Part shown: in pieces, positions 1 to 9,945 of the stretch
Position numbering within the stretch: the first letter of the stretch is position 1
Layout: every line of letters starts with the position of its first letter
Source of the DNA: DATFRY01 sp963764695
GTDB taxonomy: Bacteria; Myxococcota_A; Polyangia; Haliangiales; Haliangiaceae
DNA: 64,000 nucleotides
Reading direction: 5' to 3'
Assembly (NCBI GenBank): GCA_963764695.1
Contig: CAVXTW010000002.1
Coordinates: 496,001-560,000, forward strand
Notes under the pieces: generated by a model
Told to the model about the DNA's origin: nothing
What the model saw: only the letters and a program-made list of their open reading frames with translations
Databases searched by the model: none
Translations under genes and position numbers: made by a program

Positions 1-398
1 TCGCTGCCCGCGTCCGGCTCGGTGAAGGCGGCCGCGGTCAGGAGCTCGCCCGACGCGATGCGGGGCAGGAAGCGCTCGCGCTGCTCGTCGGTGCCGGACT
101 CGAGGAGGAGCGTCCCCGTGATGATCATGCGGGTCATCACCGAGCCGACCGACAGCCAGCCGCGCGACAGCTCCTCGGCGACGATCGCCATCGCCAGCGT
201 GTCGAGGCCCATGCCGCCGTAGCGCTCCGGGAAGATGAGCCCGAAGTAGCCCAGGTCGGCCATCTTGCGGATGACCGGCATCGGGATCTCGGCGTCGGCG
301 TTGTCCAGCTCGTCGGCGATCGGGACCACCTCGCGCTGGACGAACTCGCGGACGGTGCGGCGGACTTCGCGGTGAACGTCGCTGTGGGTGCGTGTCAT
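1..398 (-). CDS. Acyl-CoA dehydrogenase, N-terminal part (runs off the left edge)
   Basis: The 132 visible residues are the N-terminal helical domain of a flavin-dependent acyl-CoA dehydrogenase, which oxidises acyl-CoA to the enoyl-CoA and passes electrons to ETF. Seen: a Met start at 398, a helical lead-in, a GYFGLIFPERYGGMGLD segment typical of the family, and the substrate/FAD-side motif TEPDAGSD at the very edge. The catalytic C-terminal half lies outside the window. It is divergent from the ScfR-type regulator at 530, with 131 bp of AT-richer DNA carrying two inverted repeats between them, so it is the likely target of that regulator. Substrate chain length cannot be read from this fragment. 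Confidence 0.9.
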   Translation of the reverse strand, partial: MTRTHSDVHREVRRTVREFVQREVVPIADELDNADAEIPMPVIRKMADLGYFGLIFPERYGGMGLDTLAMAIVAEELSRGWLSVGSVMTRMIITGTLLLESGTDEQRERFLPRIASGELLTAAAFTEPDAGS

Positions 399-462
399 TG
401 TCGTCCTTGACTCTTTTTCAAGATGCTGGGCCCTGACGCAGTCTGTCAAACTGAAAATTCTA

Positions 463-510
463 GTAAACAATGCTGGTTATGCGTTTACAGAATTAACTCG
501 CTTGAGTTAA
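463..510. promoter_or_regulatory. Two inverted repeats between acyl-CoA dehydrogenase and ScfR-type regulator
   Basis: A perfect inverted repeat TTAACTC-gctt-GAGTTAA occupies 493-510, about 20 bp before the regulator start. A second pair, GTAAAC (463-468) and GTTTAC (483-488), sits just upstream. The region is clearly AT-richer than the genes around it. The position between divergent genes fits an operator for the adjacent regulator, which would control both its own gene and the dehydrogenase. Regulator identity is inferred from position only. Confidence 0.5.
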
Positions 511-529
511 CTGATAAACTCTTCGGCGA

Positions 530-1984
530 ATGAACACGCGCCTGATTGGTCAAAAGGTGCGCCAGGTGCGGCTGGAGCGGGGGCTCAAGCAGACCGAGCT
601 GGCGCGAACGCTCGGCATCTCCGCCGCGTACTTGAACCTGCTCGAGAAGGGGCGCCGGCCGGTCCAGCTGCCGCTGCTCCTGCGCGCGCTCGAGGCGCTC
701 GAGGTCGACGCCGAGAGCTTCATGGCGTCGGCCGGCGAGGGCAGCGCGGACGACGTGCTCGCCCGCCTGCTCGACGATCCGCTGGCCCGCACGCTCGATC
801 TCGAGGAGGCCGACCTGGAGGCGCTGCGCGCCGAGCCGCGCCTGTCGAGCACGGTGGCCGCGCTCTATCACCTGTACAAGAACACGCGCGCGCAGCTCGA
901 CCGCGCGCGCATGCGCCTGGAGACCGAGCCCTCGCCGGTGCCGCTCGGCTACGCGCCGGGCGACGAGGTCACCGACTTCCTCGAGCTCCACCGCAACTAC
1001 TTCCCCGAGCTGGAGGAGCTGGCCGCCGGGGTGCGGCGCGACGCCCAGCTGCCGCGCCGCTTCGTGTCCGAGCAGCTGATCCAGTTCATGGCCCGCCGCC
1101 ACAAGCTCGACGTGCAAGTCGAGCCGCCGCGCAAGACATCGTCGGTGGTGCGCTCGTTCGACCGCGAGCGCGGCACGTTGCGCGTGTCGGCCGGCCTGGC
1201 CGAGCACGCCCTCAAGTTTCAGCTCGGTCACGTCCTCGGCCTCATGCTACTGGACGACAACAAGCTGCACGAGCGCCTGCTGGCCGGCGCGCCCCCGCGC
1301 CACGCCGAGACCGCGCGTTTGATAAAGATCCACCTGGCCAACTACTTCGCCGGTGCCGTGCTGCTGCCGTACGGCGAGTTCTTCGACGAGGTCGAGCGCA
1401 CCCGCCACGACGTCGAGAAGGTGGCGCACGCCTTCGAGTCCAGCTACGAGGCCGTCGCCCACCGCATGTGCAACCTGGGCGACCCGCGCCGCTCCGGCGT
1501 CCCGCTCCACTTCCTGCGCGTCAACGTCGCCGGCAACATCTCCAAGCGCTACTCGGCCAGCGGCCTGCGATTCCCCCACGGCCACGGCACCTGTCCCAAG
1601 TGGGCCGCCCACGCCGCCTTCGTCACCCCGGCCGTCATCTCCCGCCAGTACTCGCGCATGCCGGACGGCTCGACCTACTTCTGCTTCGCCAAGGTCATCT
1701 CGGATCCCGCGGCCGGCTCCCTGGTCCGCGGCACCCTGTACTCGATCGGCCTGGGCACCACGGCCGACAACGCCCACCGCTTCGCCTACGCCGACGACCT
1801 CCCCCCACCCGAGGGCGGCCGCGCCGTCGTCTCCGCCGGCATCACCTGCCGCTTCTGCGAGCGCACCGACTGCAACCAGCGCGCGGCCCCCAGCTACAAG
1901 TTCGCCTTCTCCATCGACGAGTACGTCAAGAAGGAGAACTTCTTCTCGCCGCTGGTCACCGGGGACCAGAAATCGAAGGGCTAG
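530..1984 (+). CDS. ScfR-type (RamB-like) XRE-family transcriptional regulator
   Basis: 484 aa. Residues about 8-65 form an XRE/Cro helix-turn-helix (VRQVRLERGLKQTELARTLG, then SAAYLNLLEKGRRP). The middle resembles the IrrE/M78 domain but has QLGH in place of HEXXH, so it is probably not a peptidase. The C-terminal third is the DUF2083-type domain with conserved cysteines (CRFCERTDC near the end). This three-part layout is that of the short-chain fatty acyl regulators (RamB, MccR) that sense acyl-CoA and control acetate or propionate metabolism in actinobacteria. The divergent acyl-CoA dehydrogenase supports a role in acyl-CoA breakdown. The ATG at 530 has no strong Shine-Dalgarno. Confidence 0.85.
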   Translation: MNTRLIGQKVRQVRLERGLKQTELARTLGISAAYLNLLEKGRRPVQLPLLLRALEALEVDAESFMASAGEGSADDVLARLLDDPLARTLDLEEADLEALRAEPRLSSTVAALYHLYKNTRAQLDRARMRLETEPSPVPLGYAPGDEVTDFLELHRNYFPELEELAAGVRRDAQLPRRFVSEQLIQFMARRHKLDVQVEPPRKTSSVVRSFDRERGTLRVSAGLAEHALKFQLGHVLGLMLLDDNKLHERLLAGAPPRHAETARLIKIHLANYFAGAVLLPYGEFFDEVERTRHDVEKVAHAFESSYEAVAHRMCNLGDPRRSGVPLHFLRVNVAGNISKRYSASGLRFPHGHGTCPKWAAHAAFVTPAVISRQYSRMPDGSTYFCFAKVISDPAAGSLVRGTLYSIGLGTTADNAHRFAYADDLPPPEGGRAVVSAGITCRFCERTDCNQRAAPSYKFAFSIDEYVKKENFFSPLVTGDQKSKG

Positions 1985-2066
1985 ATCGCCTCCGACCGGC
2001 CCGGCCGGGGCGGCACAGCAATCCCGGTCATGCGCGGCGCTGCGGACGCAGGCATGATCCCGGGCC

Positions 2067-2993
2067 ATGAGGCCGGTACCGCCCGATCGCCTGCGCGATG
2101 TGGTCGACGCGGTGCTCGAGGCGCTCGACGAGGGCCTCGATGGCGCGGCGCTGGCGGCGCGGACGATGCTCAGCCCGTTTCACTTCAACCGGCTGGTCCG
2201 CGCCGGCATCGGCGAGGCGCCGGCCGGGTTCCGGCGCCGTCTGCTGCTCGAGCGCGCGGCCTGGCGGCTGGGTCGCGGCGCCACCGTCACCGAGGCCGGC
2301 CTCGAGGCCGGCTATGACGCGGTCGAGGCGTTCTCGCGGGCGTTCAGCCGCGCGTTCGGGGTGCCGCCCAGCCGGTTCGCCGATGAGGCGCGCGACTTCC
2401 GGCTGACCGCGCCCAACGCGATCCACTTCCATCCGCCGGGCGGCCTGCTCCTGCCCGGCCAGCCGAGGAACACGACCATGGATCTCTCCGATCGTCTCGT
2501 CGAGCACGAATACTGGCAGACCGCGCGCCTGCTCGAGAACGCGGCCACGCTCCCCGACGACGCCCTCGACCGCCCCATCCGCCCCAAGCTGGTGGTGCAC
2601 GAGTTCGAGGGCCCCGAGCCCGACGTCAGGACCATGCTCGAGCGCATCGTCTTCACCAAGGAGGTGTGGACCGCAGCGATAGGCGGGCGCGACATCCCGC
2701 CGCGCAAGCAGCGCAGCATCGCGGCGCTGCAGGCCCGGCTCGAGGCGGTGCAGCCGCAGTTCACCGCGCTGGTCCGCCGCATCCGCGATCGCAACGAGTG
2801 GGACGACGTCTTCGTCGACGCGCTGTGCACGCCGCCGGTCAGCTTCACCCTGGGCAGCGTGATCGCCCACATCCTGACCGCCGGCGTGGTCCGCCGTCAG
2901 GCGGTCATCGAGGCCCTGCGCGAGCTCGGCGTCCGCGACGTCGAGACCCGCGATCCGATCGAGTGGGAACGCGCGATCGCGACGCGCACCTAG
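2067..2993 (+). CDS. AraC-type HTH fused to a DinB-like domain
   Basis: 308 aa. Residues 1-110 are an AraC-family DNA-binding domain: two helix-turn-helices, the second ending in FSRAFSRAFGVPPSRF, the usual AraC signature. Residues from about 130 onward (MDLSDRLVEHEYWQTARLLENA..., then a four-helix pattern ending with HILTAGVVRRQAVIEAL) look like a DinB/YfiT-type metal-binding four-helix bundle. The HTH is at the N-terminus, whereas AraC proteins normally carry it at the C-terminus. A combined sensor-regulator role is inferred. It stands alone, 82 bp after the ScfR gene and converging on the SRPBCC gene. Confidence 0.8.
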   Translation: MRPVPPDRLRDVVDAVLEALDEGLDGAALAARTMLSPFHFNRLVRAGIGEAPAGFRRRLLLERAAWRLGRGATVTEAGLEAGYDAVEAFSRAFSRAFGVPPSRFADEARDFRLTAPNAIHFHPPGGLLLPGQPRNTTMDLSDRLVEHEYWQTARLLENAATLPDDALDRPIRPKLVVHEFEGPEPDVRTMLERIVFTKEVWTAAIGGRDIPPRKQRSIAALQARLEAVQPQFTALVRRIRDRNEWDDVFVDALCTPPVSFTLGSVIAHILTAGVVRRQAVIEALRELGVRDVETRDPIEWERAIATRT

Positions 2994-3008
2994 AGCACGC
3001 TGCACGCC

Positions 3009-3500
3009 CTACGCGGCCTGAGCGACCACCTCGTCGAGCCGCTTGTAACAGGCCTCCATTCCCTCGTCCATGCCGGAAGCGAGCGCGCCGTCACGGGCCT
3101 CTTTCGACTCATACGTCTGCGTGATGCGCATCGTGGTGACGCCGCCCTTCTCCGTGAACTCGTGCGCCTCCACCTGCGAGCTGATCGTCTCGCCGGAGCC
3201 GAGCTTCATCGTCTCGGTGTGAACCATCCGCTCGTGCGGGGCGAACTCCGTGAACACGCCGTGAAGCGTCATGGCCGGATCGGCGTCCTCGCTCTTCCAC
3301 GCCAACCTCAGCGTGCCGCCCACGCGAGCCTCGACCTCGCAGGTTGTCATGGTCCATCCCGGGGGAGGCAACATCCAGCGGCGCATCCTGGCCGGGTCGG
3401 TCGTCGCCTCCCAGACGAGCCGGCGCGGGGCCTGAAACTTGCGGGTGAGGACGATGGTGGTGTCGGTGGGCGTGGAGATCTGAAGGCCTTCGGGGTTCAT
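3009..3500 (-). CDS. SRPBCC / AHSA1-like domain protein
   Basis: 163 aa from the ATG at 3500, which has AAGGA about 8 bp upstream. A longer GTG start at 3551 is possible and would abut the ArsR stop exactly. The fold is the START/Bet v1-like AHSA1 domain: FQAPRRLVWEATTDPARMRRWM near the start, a beta-rich middle, and a C-terminal helix MDEGMEACYKRLDEVV. Such proteins bind small hydrophobic ligands, and many are encoded directly after an ArsR-type repressor, as here. The two genes form one transcription unit with the regulator first. Ligand unknown. Confidence 0.85.
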   Translation of the reverse strand: MNPEGLQISTPTDTTIVLTRKFQAPRRLVWEATTDPARMRRWMLPPPGWTMTTCEVEARVGGTLRLAWKSEDADPAMTLHGVFTEFAPHERMVHTETMKLGSGETISSQVEAHEFTEKGGVTTMRITQTYESKEARDGALASGMDEGMEACYKRLDEVVAQAA

Positions 3501-3551
3501 GTTCGGTCCTTGTGAATGAGAACGGGAGGGGGGTGACTGCCGGCGAGACAC

Positions 3552-3914
3552 TCAGCGCCGGCGGGAACGCGTTTGCTCCTCGGACTTCATCTCGTCGAGG
3601 ACCGAGTCCAGCATCTGGAAGCGGGCCTCCCAGTTCCGGCGGAACTGCTCGGTCCAGAGCATCGCCTCCTTGAGCGGCGCTGCGTCCAGGCGACAGAGGT
3701 GCTGCCGCCCGACGACGCGGCGGCGGACGAGCCTGGCGCCCTCCAGCACGCGCACGTGCTTGCTGGCGGCGGGGAAGGTCATCTTGAGGGGCGAGGCCAG
3801 CTCGCTGAGGTTGCGCTCGCCGATCGAGAGCTGGCGGACGATCGCGCGCCGGGCGGGATGGGCCAGGGCGTGGAAGACGAGGTCGAGCTGGGGTGATCGG
3901 TCAATTGCAACCAT
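3552..3914 (-). CDS. ArsR-family winged-helix regulator (SRPBCC-associated)
   Basis: 120 aa, the normal size for ArsR proteins. The winged helix is clear: FHALAHPARRAIVRQLSIGERNL, then the recognition helix region TFPAASKHVRVLEGARLV and the wing RRRVVGRQHLCRLD. There is no CXC metal site, which fits the subgroup that pairs with AHSA1/SRPBCC proteins. First gene of a two-gene unit with the SRPBCC gene downstream. Two direct repeats of TGGTTTAC lie immediately upstream and may be its own binding sites. The divergent SRPBCC/ECF operon at 4056 shares this region and could be co-controlled. Confidence 0.88.
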   Translation of the reverse strand: MVAIDRSPQLDLVFHALAHPARRAIVRQLSIGERNLSELASPLKMTFPAASKHVRVLEGARLVRRRVVGRQHLCRLDAAPLKEAMLWTEQFRRNWEARFQMLDSVLDEMKSEEQTRSRRR

Positions 3915-3915
3915 A

Positions 3916-3940
3916 TGGTTTACTATACCGCCTGGTTTAC
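3916..3940. promoter_or_regulatory. Direct repeat TGGTTTAC x2 upstream of ArsR gene
   Basis: Identical 8-bp copies at 3916-3923 and 3933-3940, 17 bp apart start to start, directly in front of the ArsR start codon. They lie in an AT-rich patch and could overlap the promoter. Candidate autoregulatory operator; assignment is by position. Confidence 0.4.
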
Positions 3941-4055
3941 GATTTCAACCACGAAGATCGTCTCGTCGAGCTGCGCCGGGACCGCTGGTCACAAGACGCT
4001 GGGCATTTCGTCCAAAGATCAGAGCCGGCAAGCGCCGGCCGAAAGGACGGAGATC

Positions 4056-4457
4056 ATGCGTGCTGACACCAGGACCATCGCCATCGGGGCCCCGATCGAT
4101 CGAGTCGTCGACTTCCTCGCAGATGCGCAGAACCTCCCGCGCTGGGCGATCGGCTTCGCCAGAAGCGTGAGGCGCGATGGCGACCGGTGGTTCGTCGTGA
4201 CAGGCTCGGGCGAGATGGGGATCCGGATCGTTGCCGACGAGAAGCTGGGCGTGGTTGATTTCTACATGTCCCCGGCGCCCGGCATCGAAGGCCTCGCCGC
4301 GTCGCGGGTCATTCCGAGCGGCGACAGCGTGGAATATGTCTTCACCCAGTTCCAGGCCCCCGACATGCCCGACGACGTCTTCGCGAAGAATGTCCAGGCC
4401 CTCGCACACGAGCTGACCGTGCTCAAGGCACTGCTCGAGGTCGATTGCCCGCTATGA
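4056..4457 (+). CDS. SRPBCC-fold protein, translationally coupled to ECF sigma
   Basis: 133 aa from the ATG at 4056, preceded by AAAGGACGGAG at 4042. The opening TIAIGAPIDRVVDFLADAQNLPRWA is typical of polyketide-cyclase/START-like SRPBCC proteins, as is the C-terminal helix KNVQALAHELTVLKALLE. Its stop overlaps the next gene's start (ATGA at 4454-4457), so it should be translated with the sigma factor. A ligand-sensing or accessory role for the sigma factor is a guess from this coupling. It is divergent from the ArsR/SRPBCC pair, so two SRPBCC proteins flank one regulatory region. Confidence 0.8.
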   Translation: MRADTRTIAIGAPIDRVVDFLADAQNLPRWAIGFARSVRRDGDRWFVVTGSGEMGIRIVADEKLGVVDFYMSPAPGIEGLAASRVIPSGDSVEYVFTQFQAPDMPDDVFAKNVQALAHELTVLKALLEVDCPL

Positions 4458-5269
4458 GCTCGCGCGAGGCAAAGGAAGAGCTTCTCCACGCTGCCGTCGA
4501 GGCCGCGCGTTCCGGTGACCGCCTGGCGCTCGAGCAGGTCGTTCGCGCCGTTCAGGACGACGTGTTCGGACTCGCGTTGCGGATGACGGGCTGCCCCGAG
4601 GACGCTCGCGACGCATGCCAGGAGGTGCTCATCAAGGTCGTCACCCGCCTCGATTCTTTCCGCGGCGAGTCGTCGGTCCGGACGTGGGCGTACCGCATCG
4701 CGGTCAGGCATCTGCTCGACAGGAAGAAGAGCCGCGTGGAGTCCCTCGCCATGAGCTTCGAGCGCTTCGGGGCCGACTTGCTCGACGGTCTCGCCGCGCC
4801 CGAGTCGCCGGACCCGCTGATGGTCGAGGAGGTGAAGCTCGGCTGCACCCTCGCCTTGCTCACGTGCCTCGATCGCGAGCACCGCCTCGCGTACGTCCTG
4901 GGAGAGGTGTTCGACCTGTCCCATCGCGATGCCGCGGAGCTCTGCGACGTCACCGAAGACGCCTACCGGCAGAGGCTGTCTCGAGCTCGTCGGAGCGTCG
5001 AGGCCTTCACGCAGAGCTACTGCGGCCTCGTCAACGAGGCGGCGCCGTGCCGGTGCGACCGGCGCGTCGCCCGCGCCCAGGAGCTCGGTCGGATCGAGCG
5101 GGGGCGCCCTCGGCTGGCGCAGGTCCGGGCGCGAGCAGCCACGCTCGAGATGGAGTCGTTCCACAGCGCGGCGCATCTGATGCGATCGCATCCCCGATAC
5201 ACCGCTCCCCGCGACGTCCTCGACGGAGTCCGCGCCGCGCTCCAGGCCGGCTCGCACATCGTCGACTGA
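4454..5269 (+). CDS. ECF sigma factor with Cys-containing C-terminal extension
   Basis: 271 aa. Region 2 is clear (DDVFGLALRMTGCPEDARDACQEVLIKV, then SSVRTWAYRIAVRHL) and region 4 is at about 130-180 (DREHRLAYVLGEVFDLSHRDAAELCDVTEDAYRQRLSRARR). After region 4 comes an extra ~90 residues starting YCGLVNEAAPCRCDRR, a cysteine cluster (C-x8-C-x-C) that could bind zinc or respond to redox. I recall similar GLVN..PCRC tails in some other ECF sigmas. No separate anti-sigma gene is visible, so the tail may do that job in cis. The start codon overlaps the upstream SRPBCC stop. Confidence 0.85.
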   Translation: MSSREAKEELLHAAVEAARSGDRLALEQVVRAVQDDVFGLALRMTGCPEDARDACQEVLIKVVTRLDSFRGESSVRTWAYRIAVRHLLDRKKSRVESLAMSFERFGADLLDGLAAPESPDPLMVEEVKLGCTLALLTCLDREHRLAYVLGEVFDLSHRDAAELCDVTEDAYRQRLSRARRSVEAFTQSYCGLVNEAAPCRCDRRVARAQELGRIERGRPRLAQVRARAATLEMESFHSAAHLMRSHPRYTAPRDVLDGVRAALQAGSHIVD

Positions 5270-5400
5270 ATCGCGAAGCCGATCGCAGGCCAAGCGCTCG
5301 GTTCTGCTCGAGACAGATCCCGCGGCAGCCGTGCCGCGGCTCGTGGTGCTCCATTGCCCGCCCTGGACGTGGTACTGAGCATGCGTTCAGGGCGGTGTCG

Positions 5401-5760
5401 ATGGAACGCGCGAAGTTGCTCGAATTCGTGGTGGCGCTCGGGTGCGAGTTCTCGCGGCGCGGGATGCCCGATCACTGCGACCGGCTGCGCCTCTATTACC
5501 TGGCGCTGCGCCACGGGCTCGATTCGGCGCGCCATCGCGTCGAGATCCACTGGGACGAGACGCTGGTCGTCGAGTGGATGCGGCTCTTGCGGCTGCCGCC
5601 GTACGAGGACGACTATCCGCAGCGCGACACGACGTCCTGCGCGACCTGCGAGAGCAGGCCCGGCACCGTCGTCACCAAGGGCGTGTTTCCCGGCGGTGCC
5701 AAGCTGGAGTGCCTGCAGTGCGGAGCCCAGTGGCTGCTCCGCCACACGATCGGCCGATGA
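5401..5760 (+). CDS. Small zinc-ribbon protein of unknown function
   Basis: 119 aa. The first half is helical with a run of basic and aromatic residues (ALGCEFSRRGMPDHCDRL). The second half has two CxxC knuckles, CATC and CLQC, about 26 residues apart, followed by a short C-terminal tail, the pattern of a zinc ribbon. No family recognised. It ends one base before the TonB receptor stop, so the two genes are tail to tail with no room for a separate terminator. The start is the first in-frame ATG with this composition; ribosome binding is weak. Confidence 0.6.
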   Translation: MERAKLLEFVVALGCEFSRRGMPDHCDRLRLYYLALRHGLDSARHRVEIHWDETLVVEWMRLLRLPPYEDDYPQRDTTSCATCESRPGTVVTKGVFPGGAKLECLQCGAQWLLRHTIGR

Positions 5761-8316
<2,556 letters not shown>

Positions 8317-8339
8317 ACCATCCTCCTCGATCTGTCGAT

Positions 8340-8981
8340 CTAGGCGCCTTCGACGCGCAACATGCGAAGGGCAAGTTCTGCCTGCAGGTCGGCGAGCCGC
8401 TCGCTGTCCAGCTCCGGCGACGGCTCGTACCAGTACGGGATGCGCAGTCCGATCGCCCCGATCGCGGCCGCCACGGTCATCGGGTGTGCCGCGGAGAAGC
8501 GCCCCATCTGGACGCCTCGCTTGATCACCTCGAGAAACAGGGCCGTGCTCTGGGTGCGCAGGACCACGCCGGGCGCCGCCAGGTCGGGCGCGAGCGCGAA
8601 CATCTCCTCGTTGACCACGATCGTCAGGTGCGGATAGGTCGCGTGCATGAGCGCGTGGGCACGCACGAGCGCGCGCATCTGATCGACCGGATCGGCGCCG
8701 GCCGCGAGCAGCGCGCTGCGCAGCCACTCGAGATGCACCTCGTGTCCGATCCGCACCAGCTCGGACAGCACCTGCTCCTTCGACGCGAAGTGCGCGTACA
8801 GCGCGCTCGGCTGCAGCTCGAGGGCGCGCGCCAGGTCGCGGGTCGAAGATCCGTGAAAACCGCGGCTGGCGAACAGGTGCAGCGCGACCTCGAGGATGCG
8901 CCGGCGGGGGCCGTCTCCTCCCACCGCGGGAGGCAGGACGGCCTTCTTGCCGGCAACACTCGATGGAAACGCTCGGGCCAC
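8340..8981 (-). CDS. TetR-family regulator of the TonB receptor/hydrolase module
   Basis: About 213 aa from a GTG at 8981. Longer in-frame starts exist but would run through the operator and into the divergent hydrolase gene. The TetR HTH is plain: RRRILEVALHLFASRGFHGSSTRDLARALELQPSALYAHFASKEQVLSEL. The helical ligand-binding half follows. First gene of an operon with the TonB receptor; divergent from the alpha/beta hydrolase. A TetR-type palindrome lies at 9053-9066 between them. Exact start uncertain. Confidence 0.85.
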   Translation of the reverse strand: MARAFPSSVAGKKAVLPPAVGGDGPRRRILEVALHLFASRGFHGSSTRDLARALELQPSALYAHFASKEQVLSELVRIGHEVHLEWLRSALLAAGADPVDQMRALVRAHALMHATYPHLTIVVNEEMFALAPDLAAPGVVLRTQSTALFLEVIKRGVQMGRFSAAHPMTVAAAIGAIGLRIPYWYEPSPELDSERLADLQAELALRMLRVEGA

Positions 8982-9052
8982 GGTGTGTGAGCAGTCGTTC
9001 GGGTCCGATCTGGCGTGTAACACGCGGCTATCAAGCCCACAATCAAAAAATG

Positions 9053-9066
9053 AACGAGCGCTTGTT
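9053..9066. promoter_or_regulatory. TetR-type palindromic operator
   Basis: AACGAGCGCTTGTT is an imperfect 14-bp palindrome (central AGCGCT, one mismatched pair), in an AT-rich tract between the divergent TetR and hydrolase genes. Its form resembles FadR/TetR operators of the AACnAGCGCTnGTT type. It lies 43 bp before the hydrolase start, so it could cover both promoters. Confidence 0.6.
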
Positions 9067-9108
9067 TTACTGTCCGGCGATGGCGAAACCGTGGAGAATG
9101 GCTCGGAC

Positions 9109-9945
9109 ATGACCACGTCGGACATGACCACGATCGACATCGACGGCGTCTCGCTCCACGTCGAGGCACAGGGTCAGGGCACGCCGGTCCTGGCCCTGCA
9201 CGGGCTCGGTTCGTCGGCACGCGACTGGGGGCCGGTGACGCCGCTCCTGGCCGCGCGCCACCGCGTCATCGCGCCGGACATGCGCGGTCACGGGCGCAGC
9301 GACCGGCCCGGCGGGCGCTACGACGTGCCGCGCTTCGCCCGCGACGTCGCCGGCCTGTGCGAGCGCATGGCCGTGCCCCGCGCGCACGTGATCGGACTGT
9401 CGATGGGCGGGATGATCGCGTTCGAGCTGGCCCTCGCGCGCCCCGACCTCGTGCGCAGTCTCGTCATCGTCAACAGCGGGCCGGACATGGTGCCGCGCAC
9501 GTTCCCCGTTGCCGTCGCCCTGGCGCGGCGCGTGATGATCACCACCTTCCTGGGCCCGAGCGGGATGGCGCGCACCCTGGCGCCCGTCCTGTTTCCGAAG
9601 CCGGAGCAGGCCGACCTGCGCGAGCGATTCCGGCTCTCGATGGCGGCCAACGATCCGAGCGCGTATCGCCGGAGCACGATGGGCCTGATGGGCTGGTCGG
9701 TGGCCCATCGGCTGCACGAGATCACATGCCCGGTCCTCGTGGTCGCGTCGGAGCGCGACTACACGTCGGTGGCATTCAAGCAGGCCTACACGAGCCGCAT
9801 GCGCGACGCTCGCCTGGTGGAGCTACCCGACTCCGGCCACCTGGCCAGCCTCGATCAGCCGGTGCGCCTGGCCGAGATCGCGCTCGACTTCGTCGCCGAG
9901 GTGGAGGGCGCGGAGGCCGGCCGCGCGGCGCGCAGCTCCAGCTGA
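9109..9945 (+). CDS. Alpha/beta hydrolase
   Basis: About 278 aa from the ATG at 9109; an ATG at 9124 is an alternative. Classic fold: LALHGLGSSARDW oxyanion-hole loop, VIAPDMRGHGRSDRP, the nucleophile elbow GLSMGG, an acidic residue in the strand VVASERDYTSV, and the catalytic His in LPDSGHLASLD. Soluble, no signal peptide. It is divergent from the TetR/TonB-receptor operon, so it probably acts on the imported ligand or an ester of it; this is inference from context. Substrate unknown. It ends flush against the next gene's stop. Confidence 0.88.
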   Translation: MTTSDMTTIDIDGVSLHVEAQGQGTPVLALHGLGSSARDWGPVTPLLAARHRVIAPDMRGHGRSDRPGGRYDVPRFARDVAGLCERMAVPRAHVIGLSMGGMIAFELALARPDLVRSLVIVNSGPDMVPRTFPVAVALARRVMITTFLGPSGMARTLAPVLFPKPEQADLRERFRLSMAANDPSAYRRSTMGLMGWSVAHRLHEITCPVLVVASERDYTSVAFKQAYTSRMRDARLVELPDSGHLASLDQPVRLAEIALDFVAEVEGAEAGRAARSSS

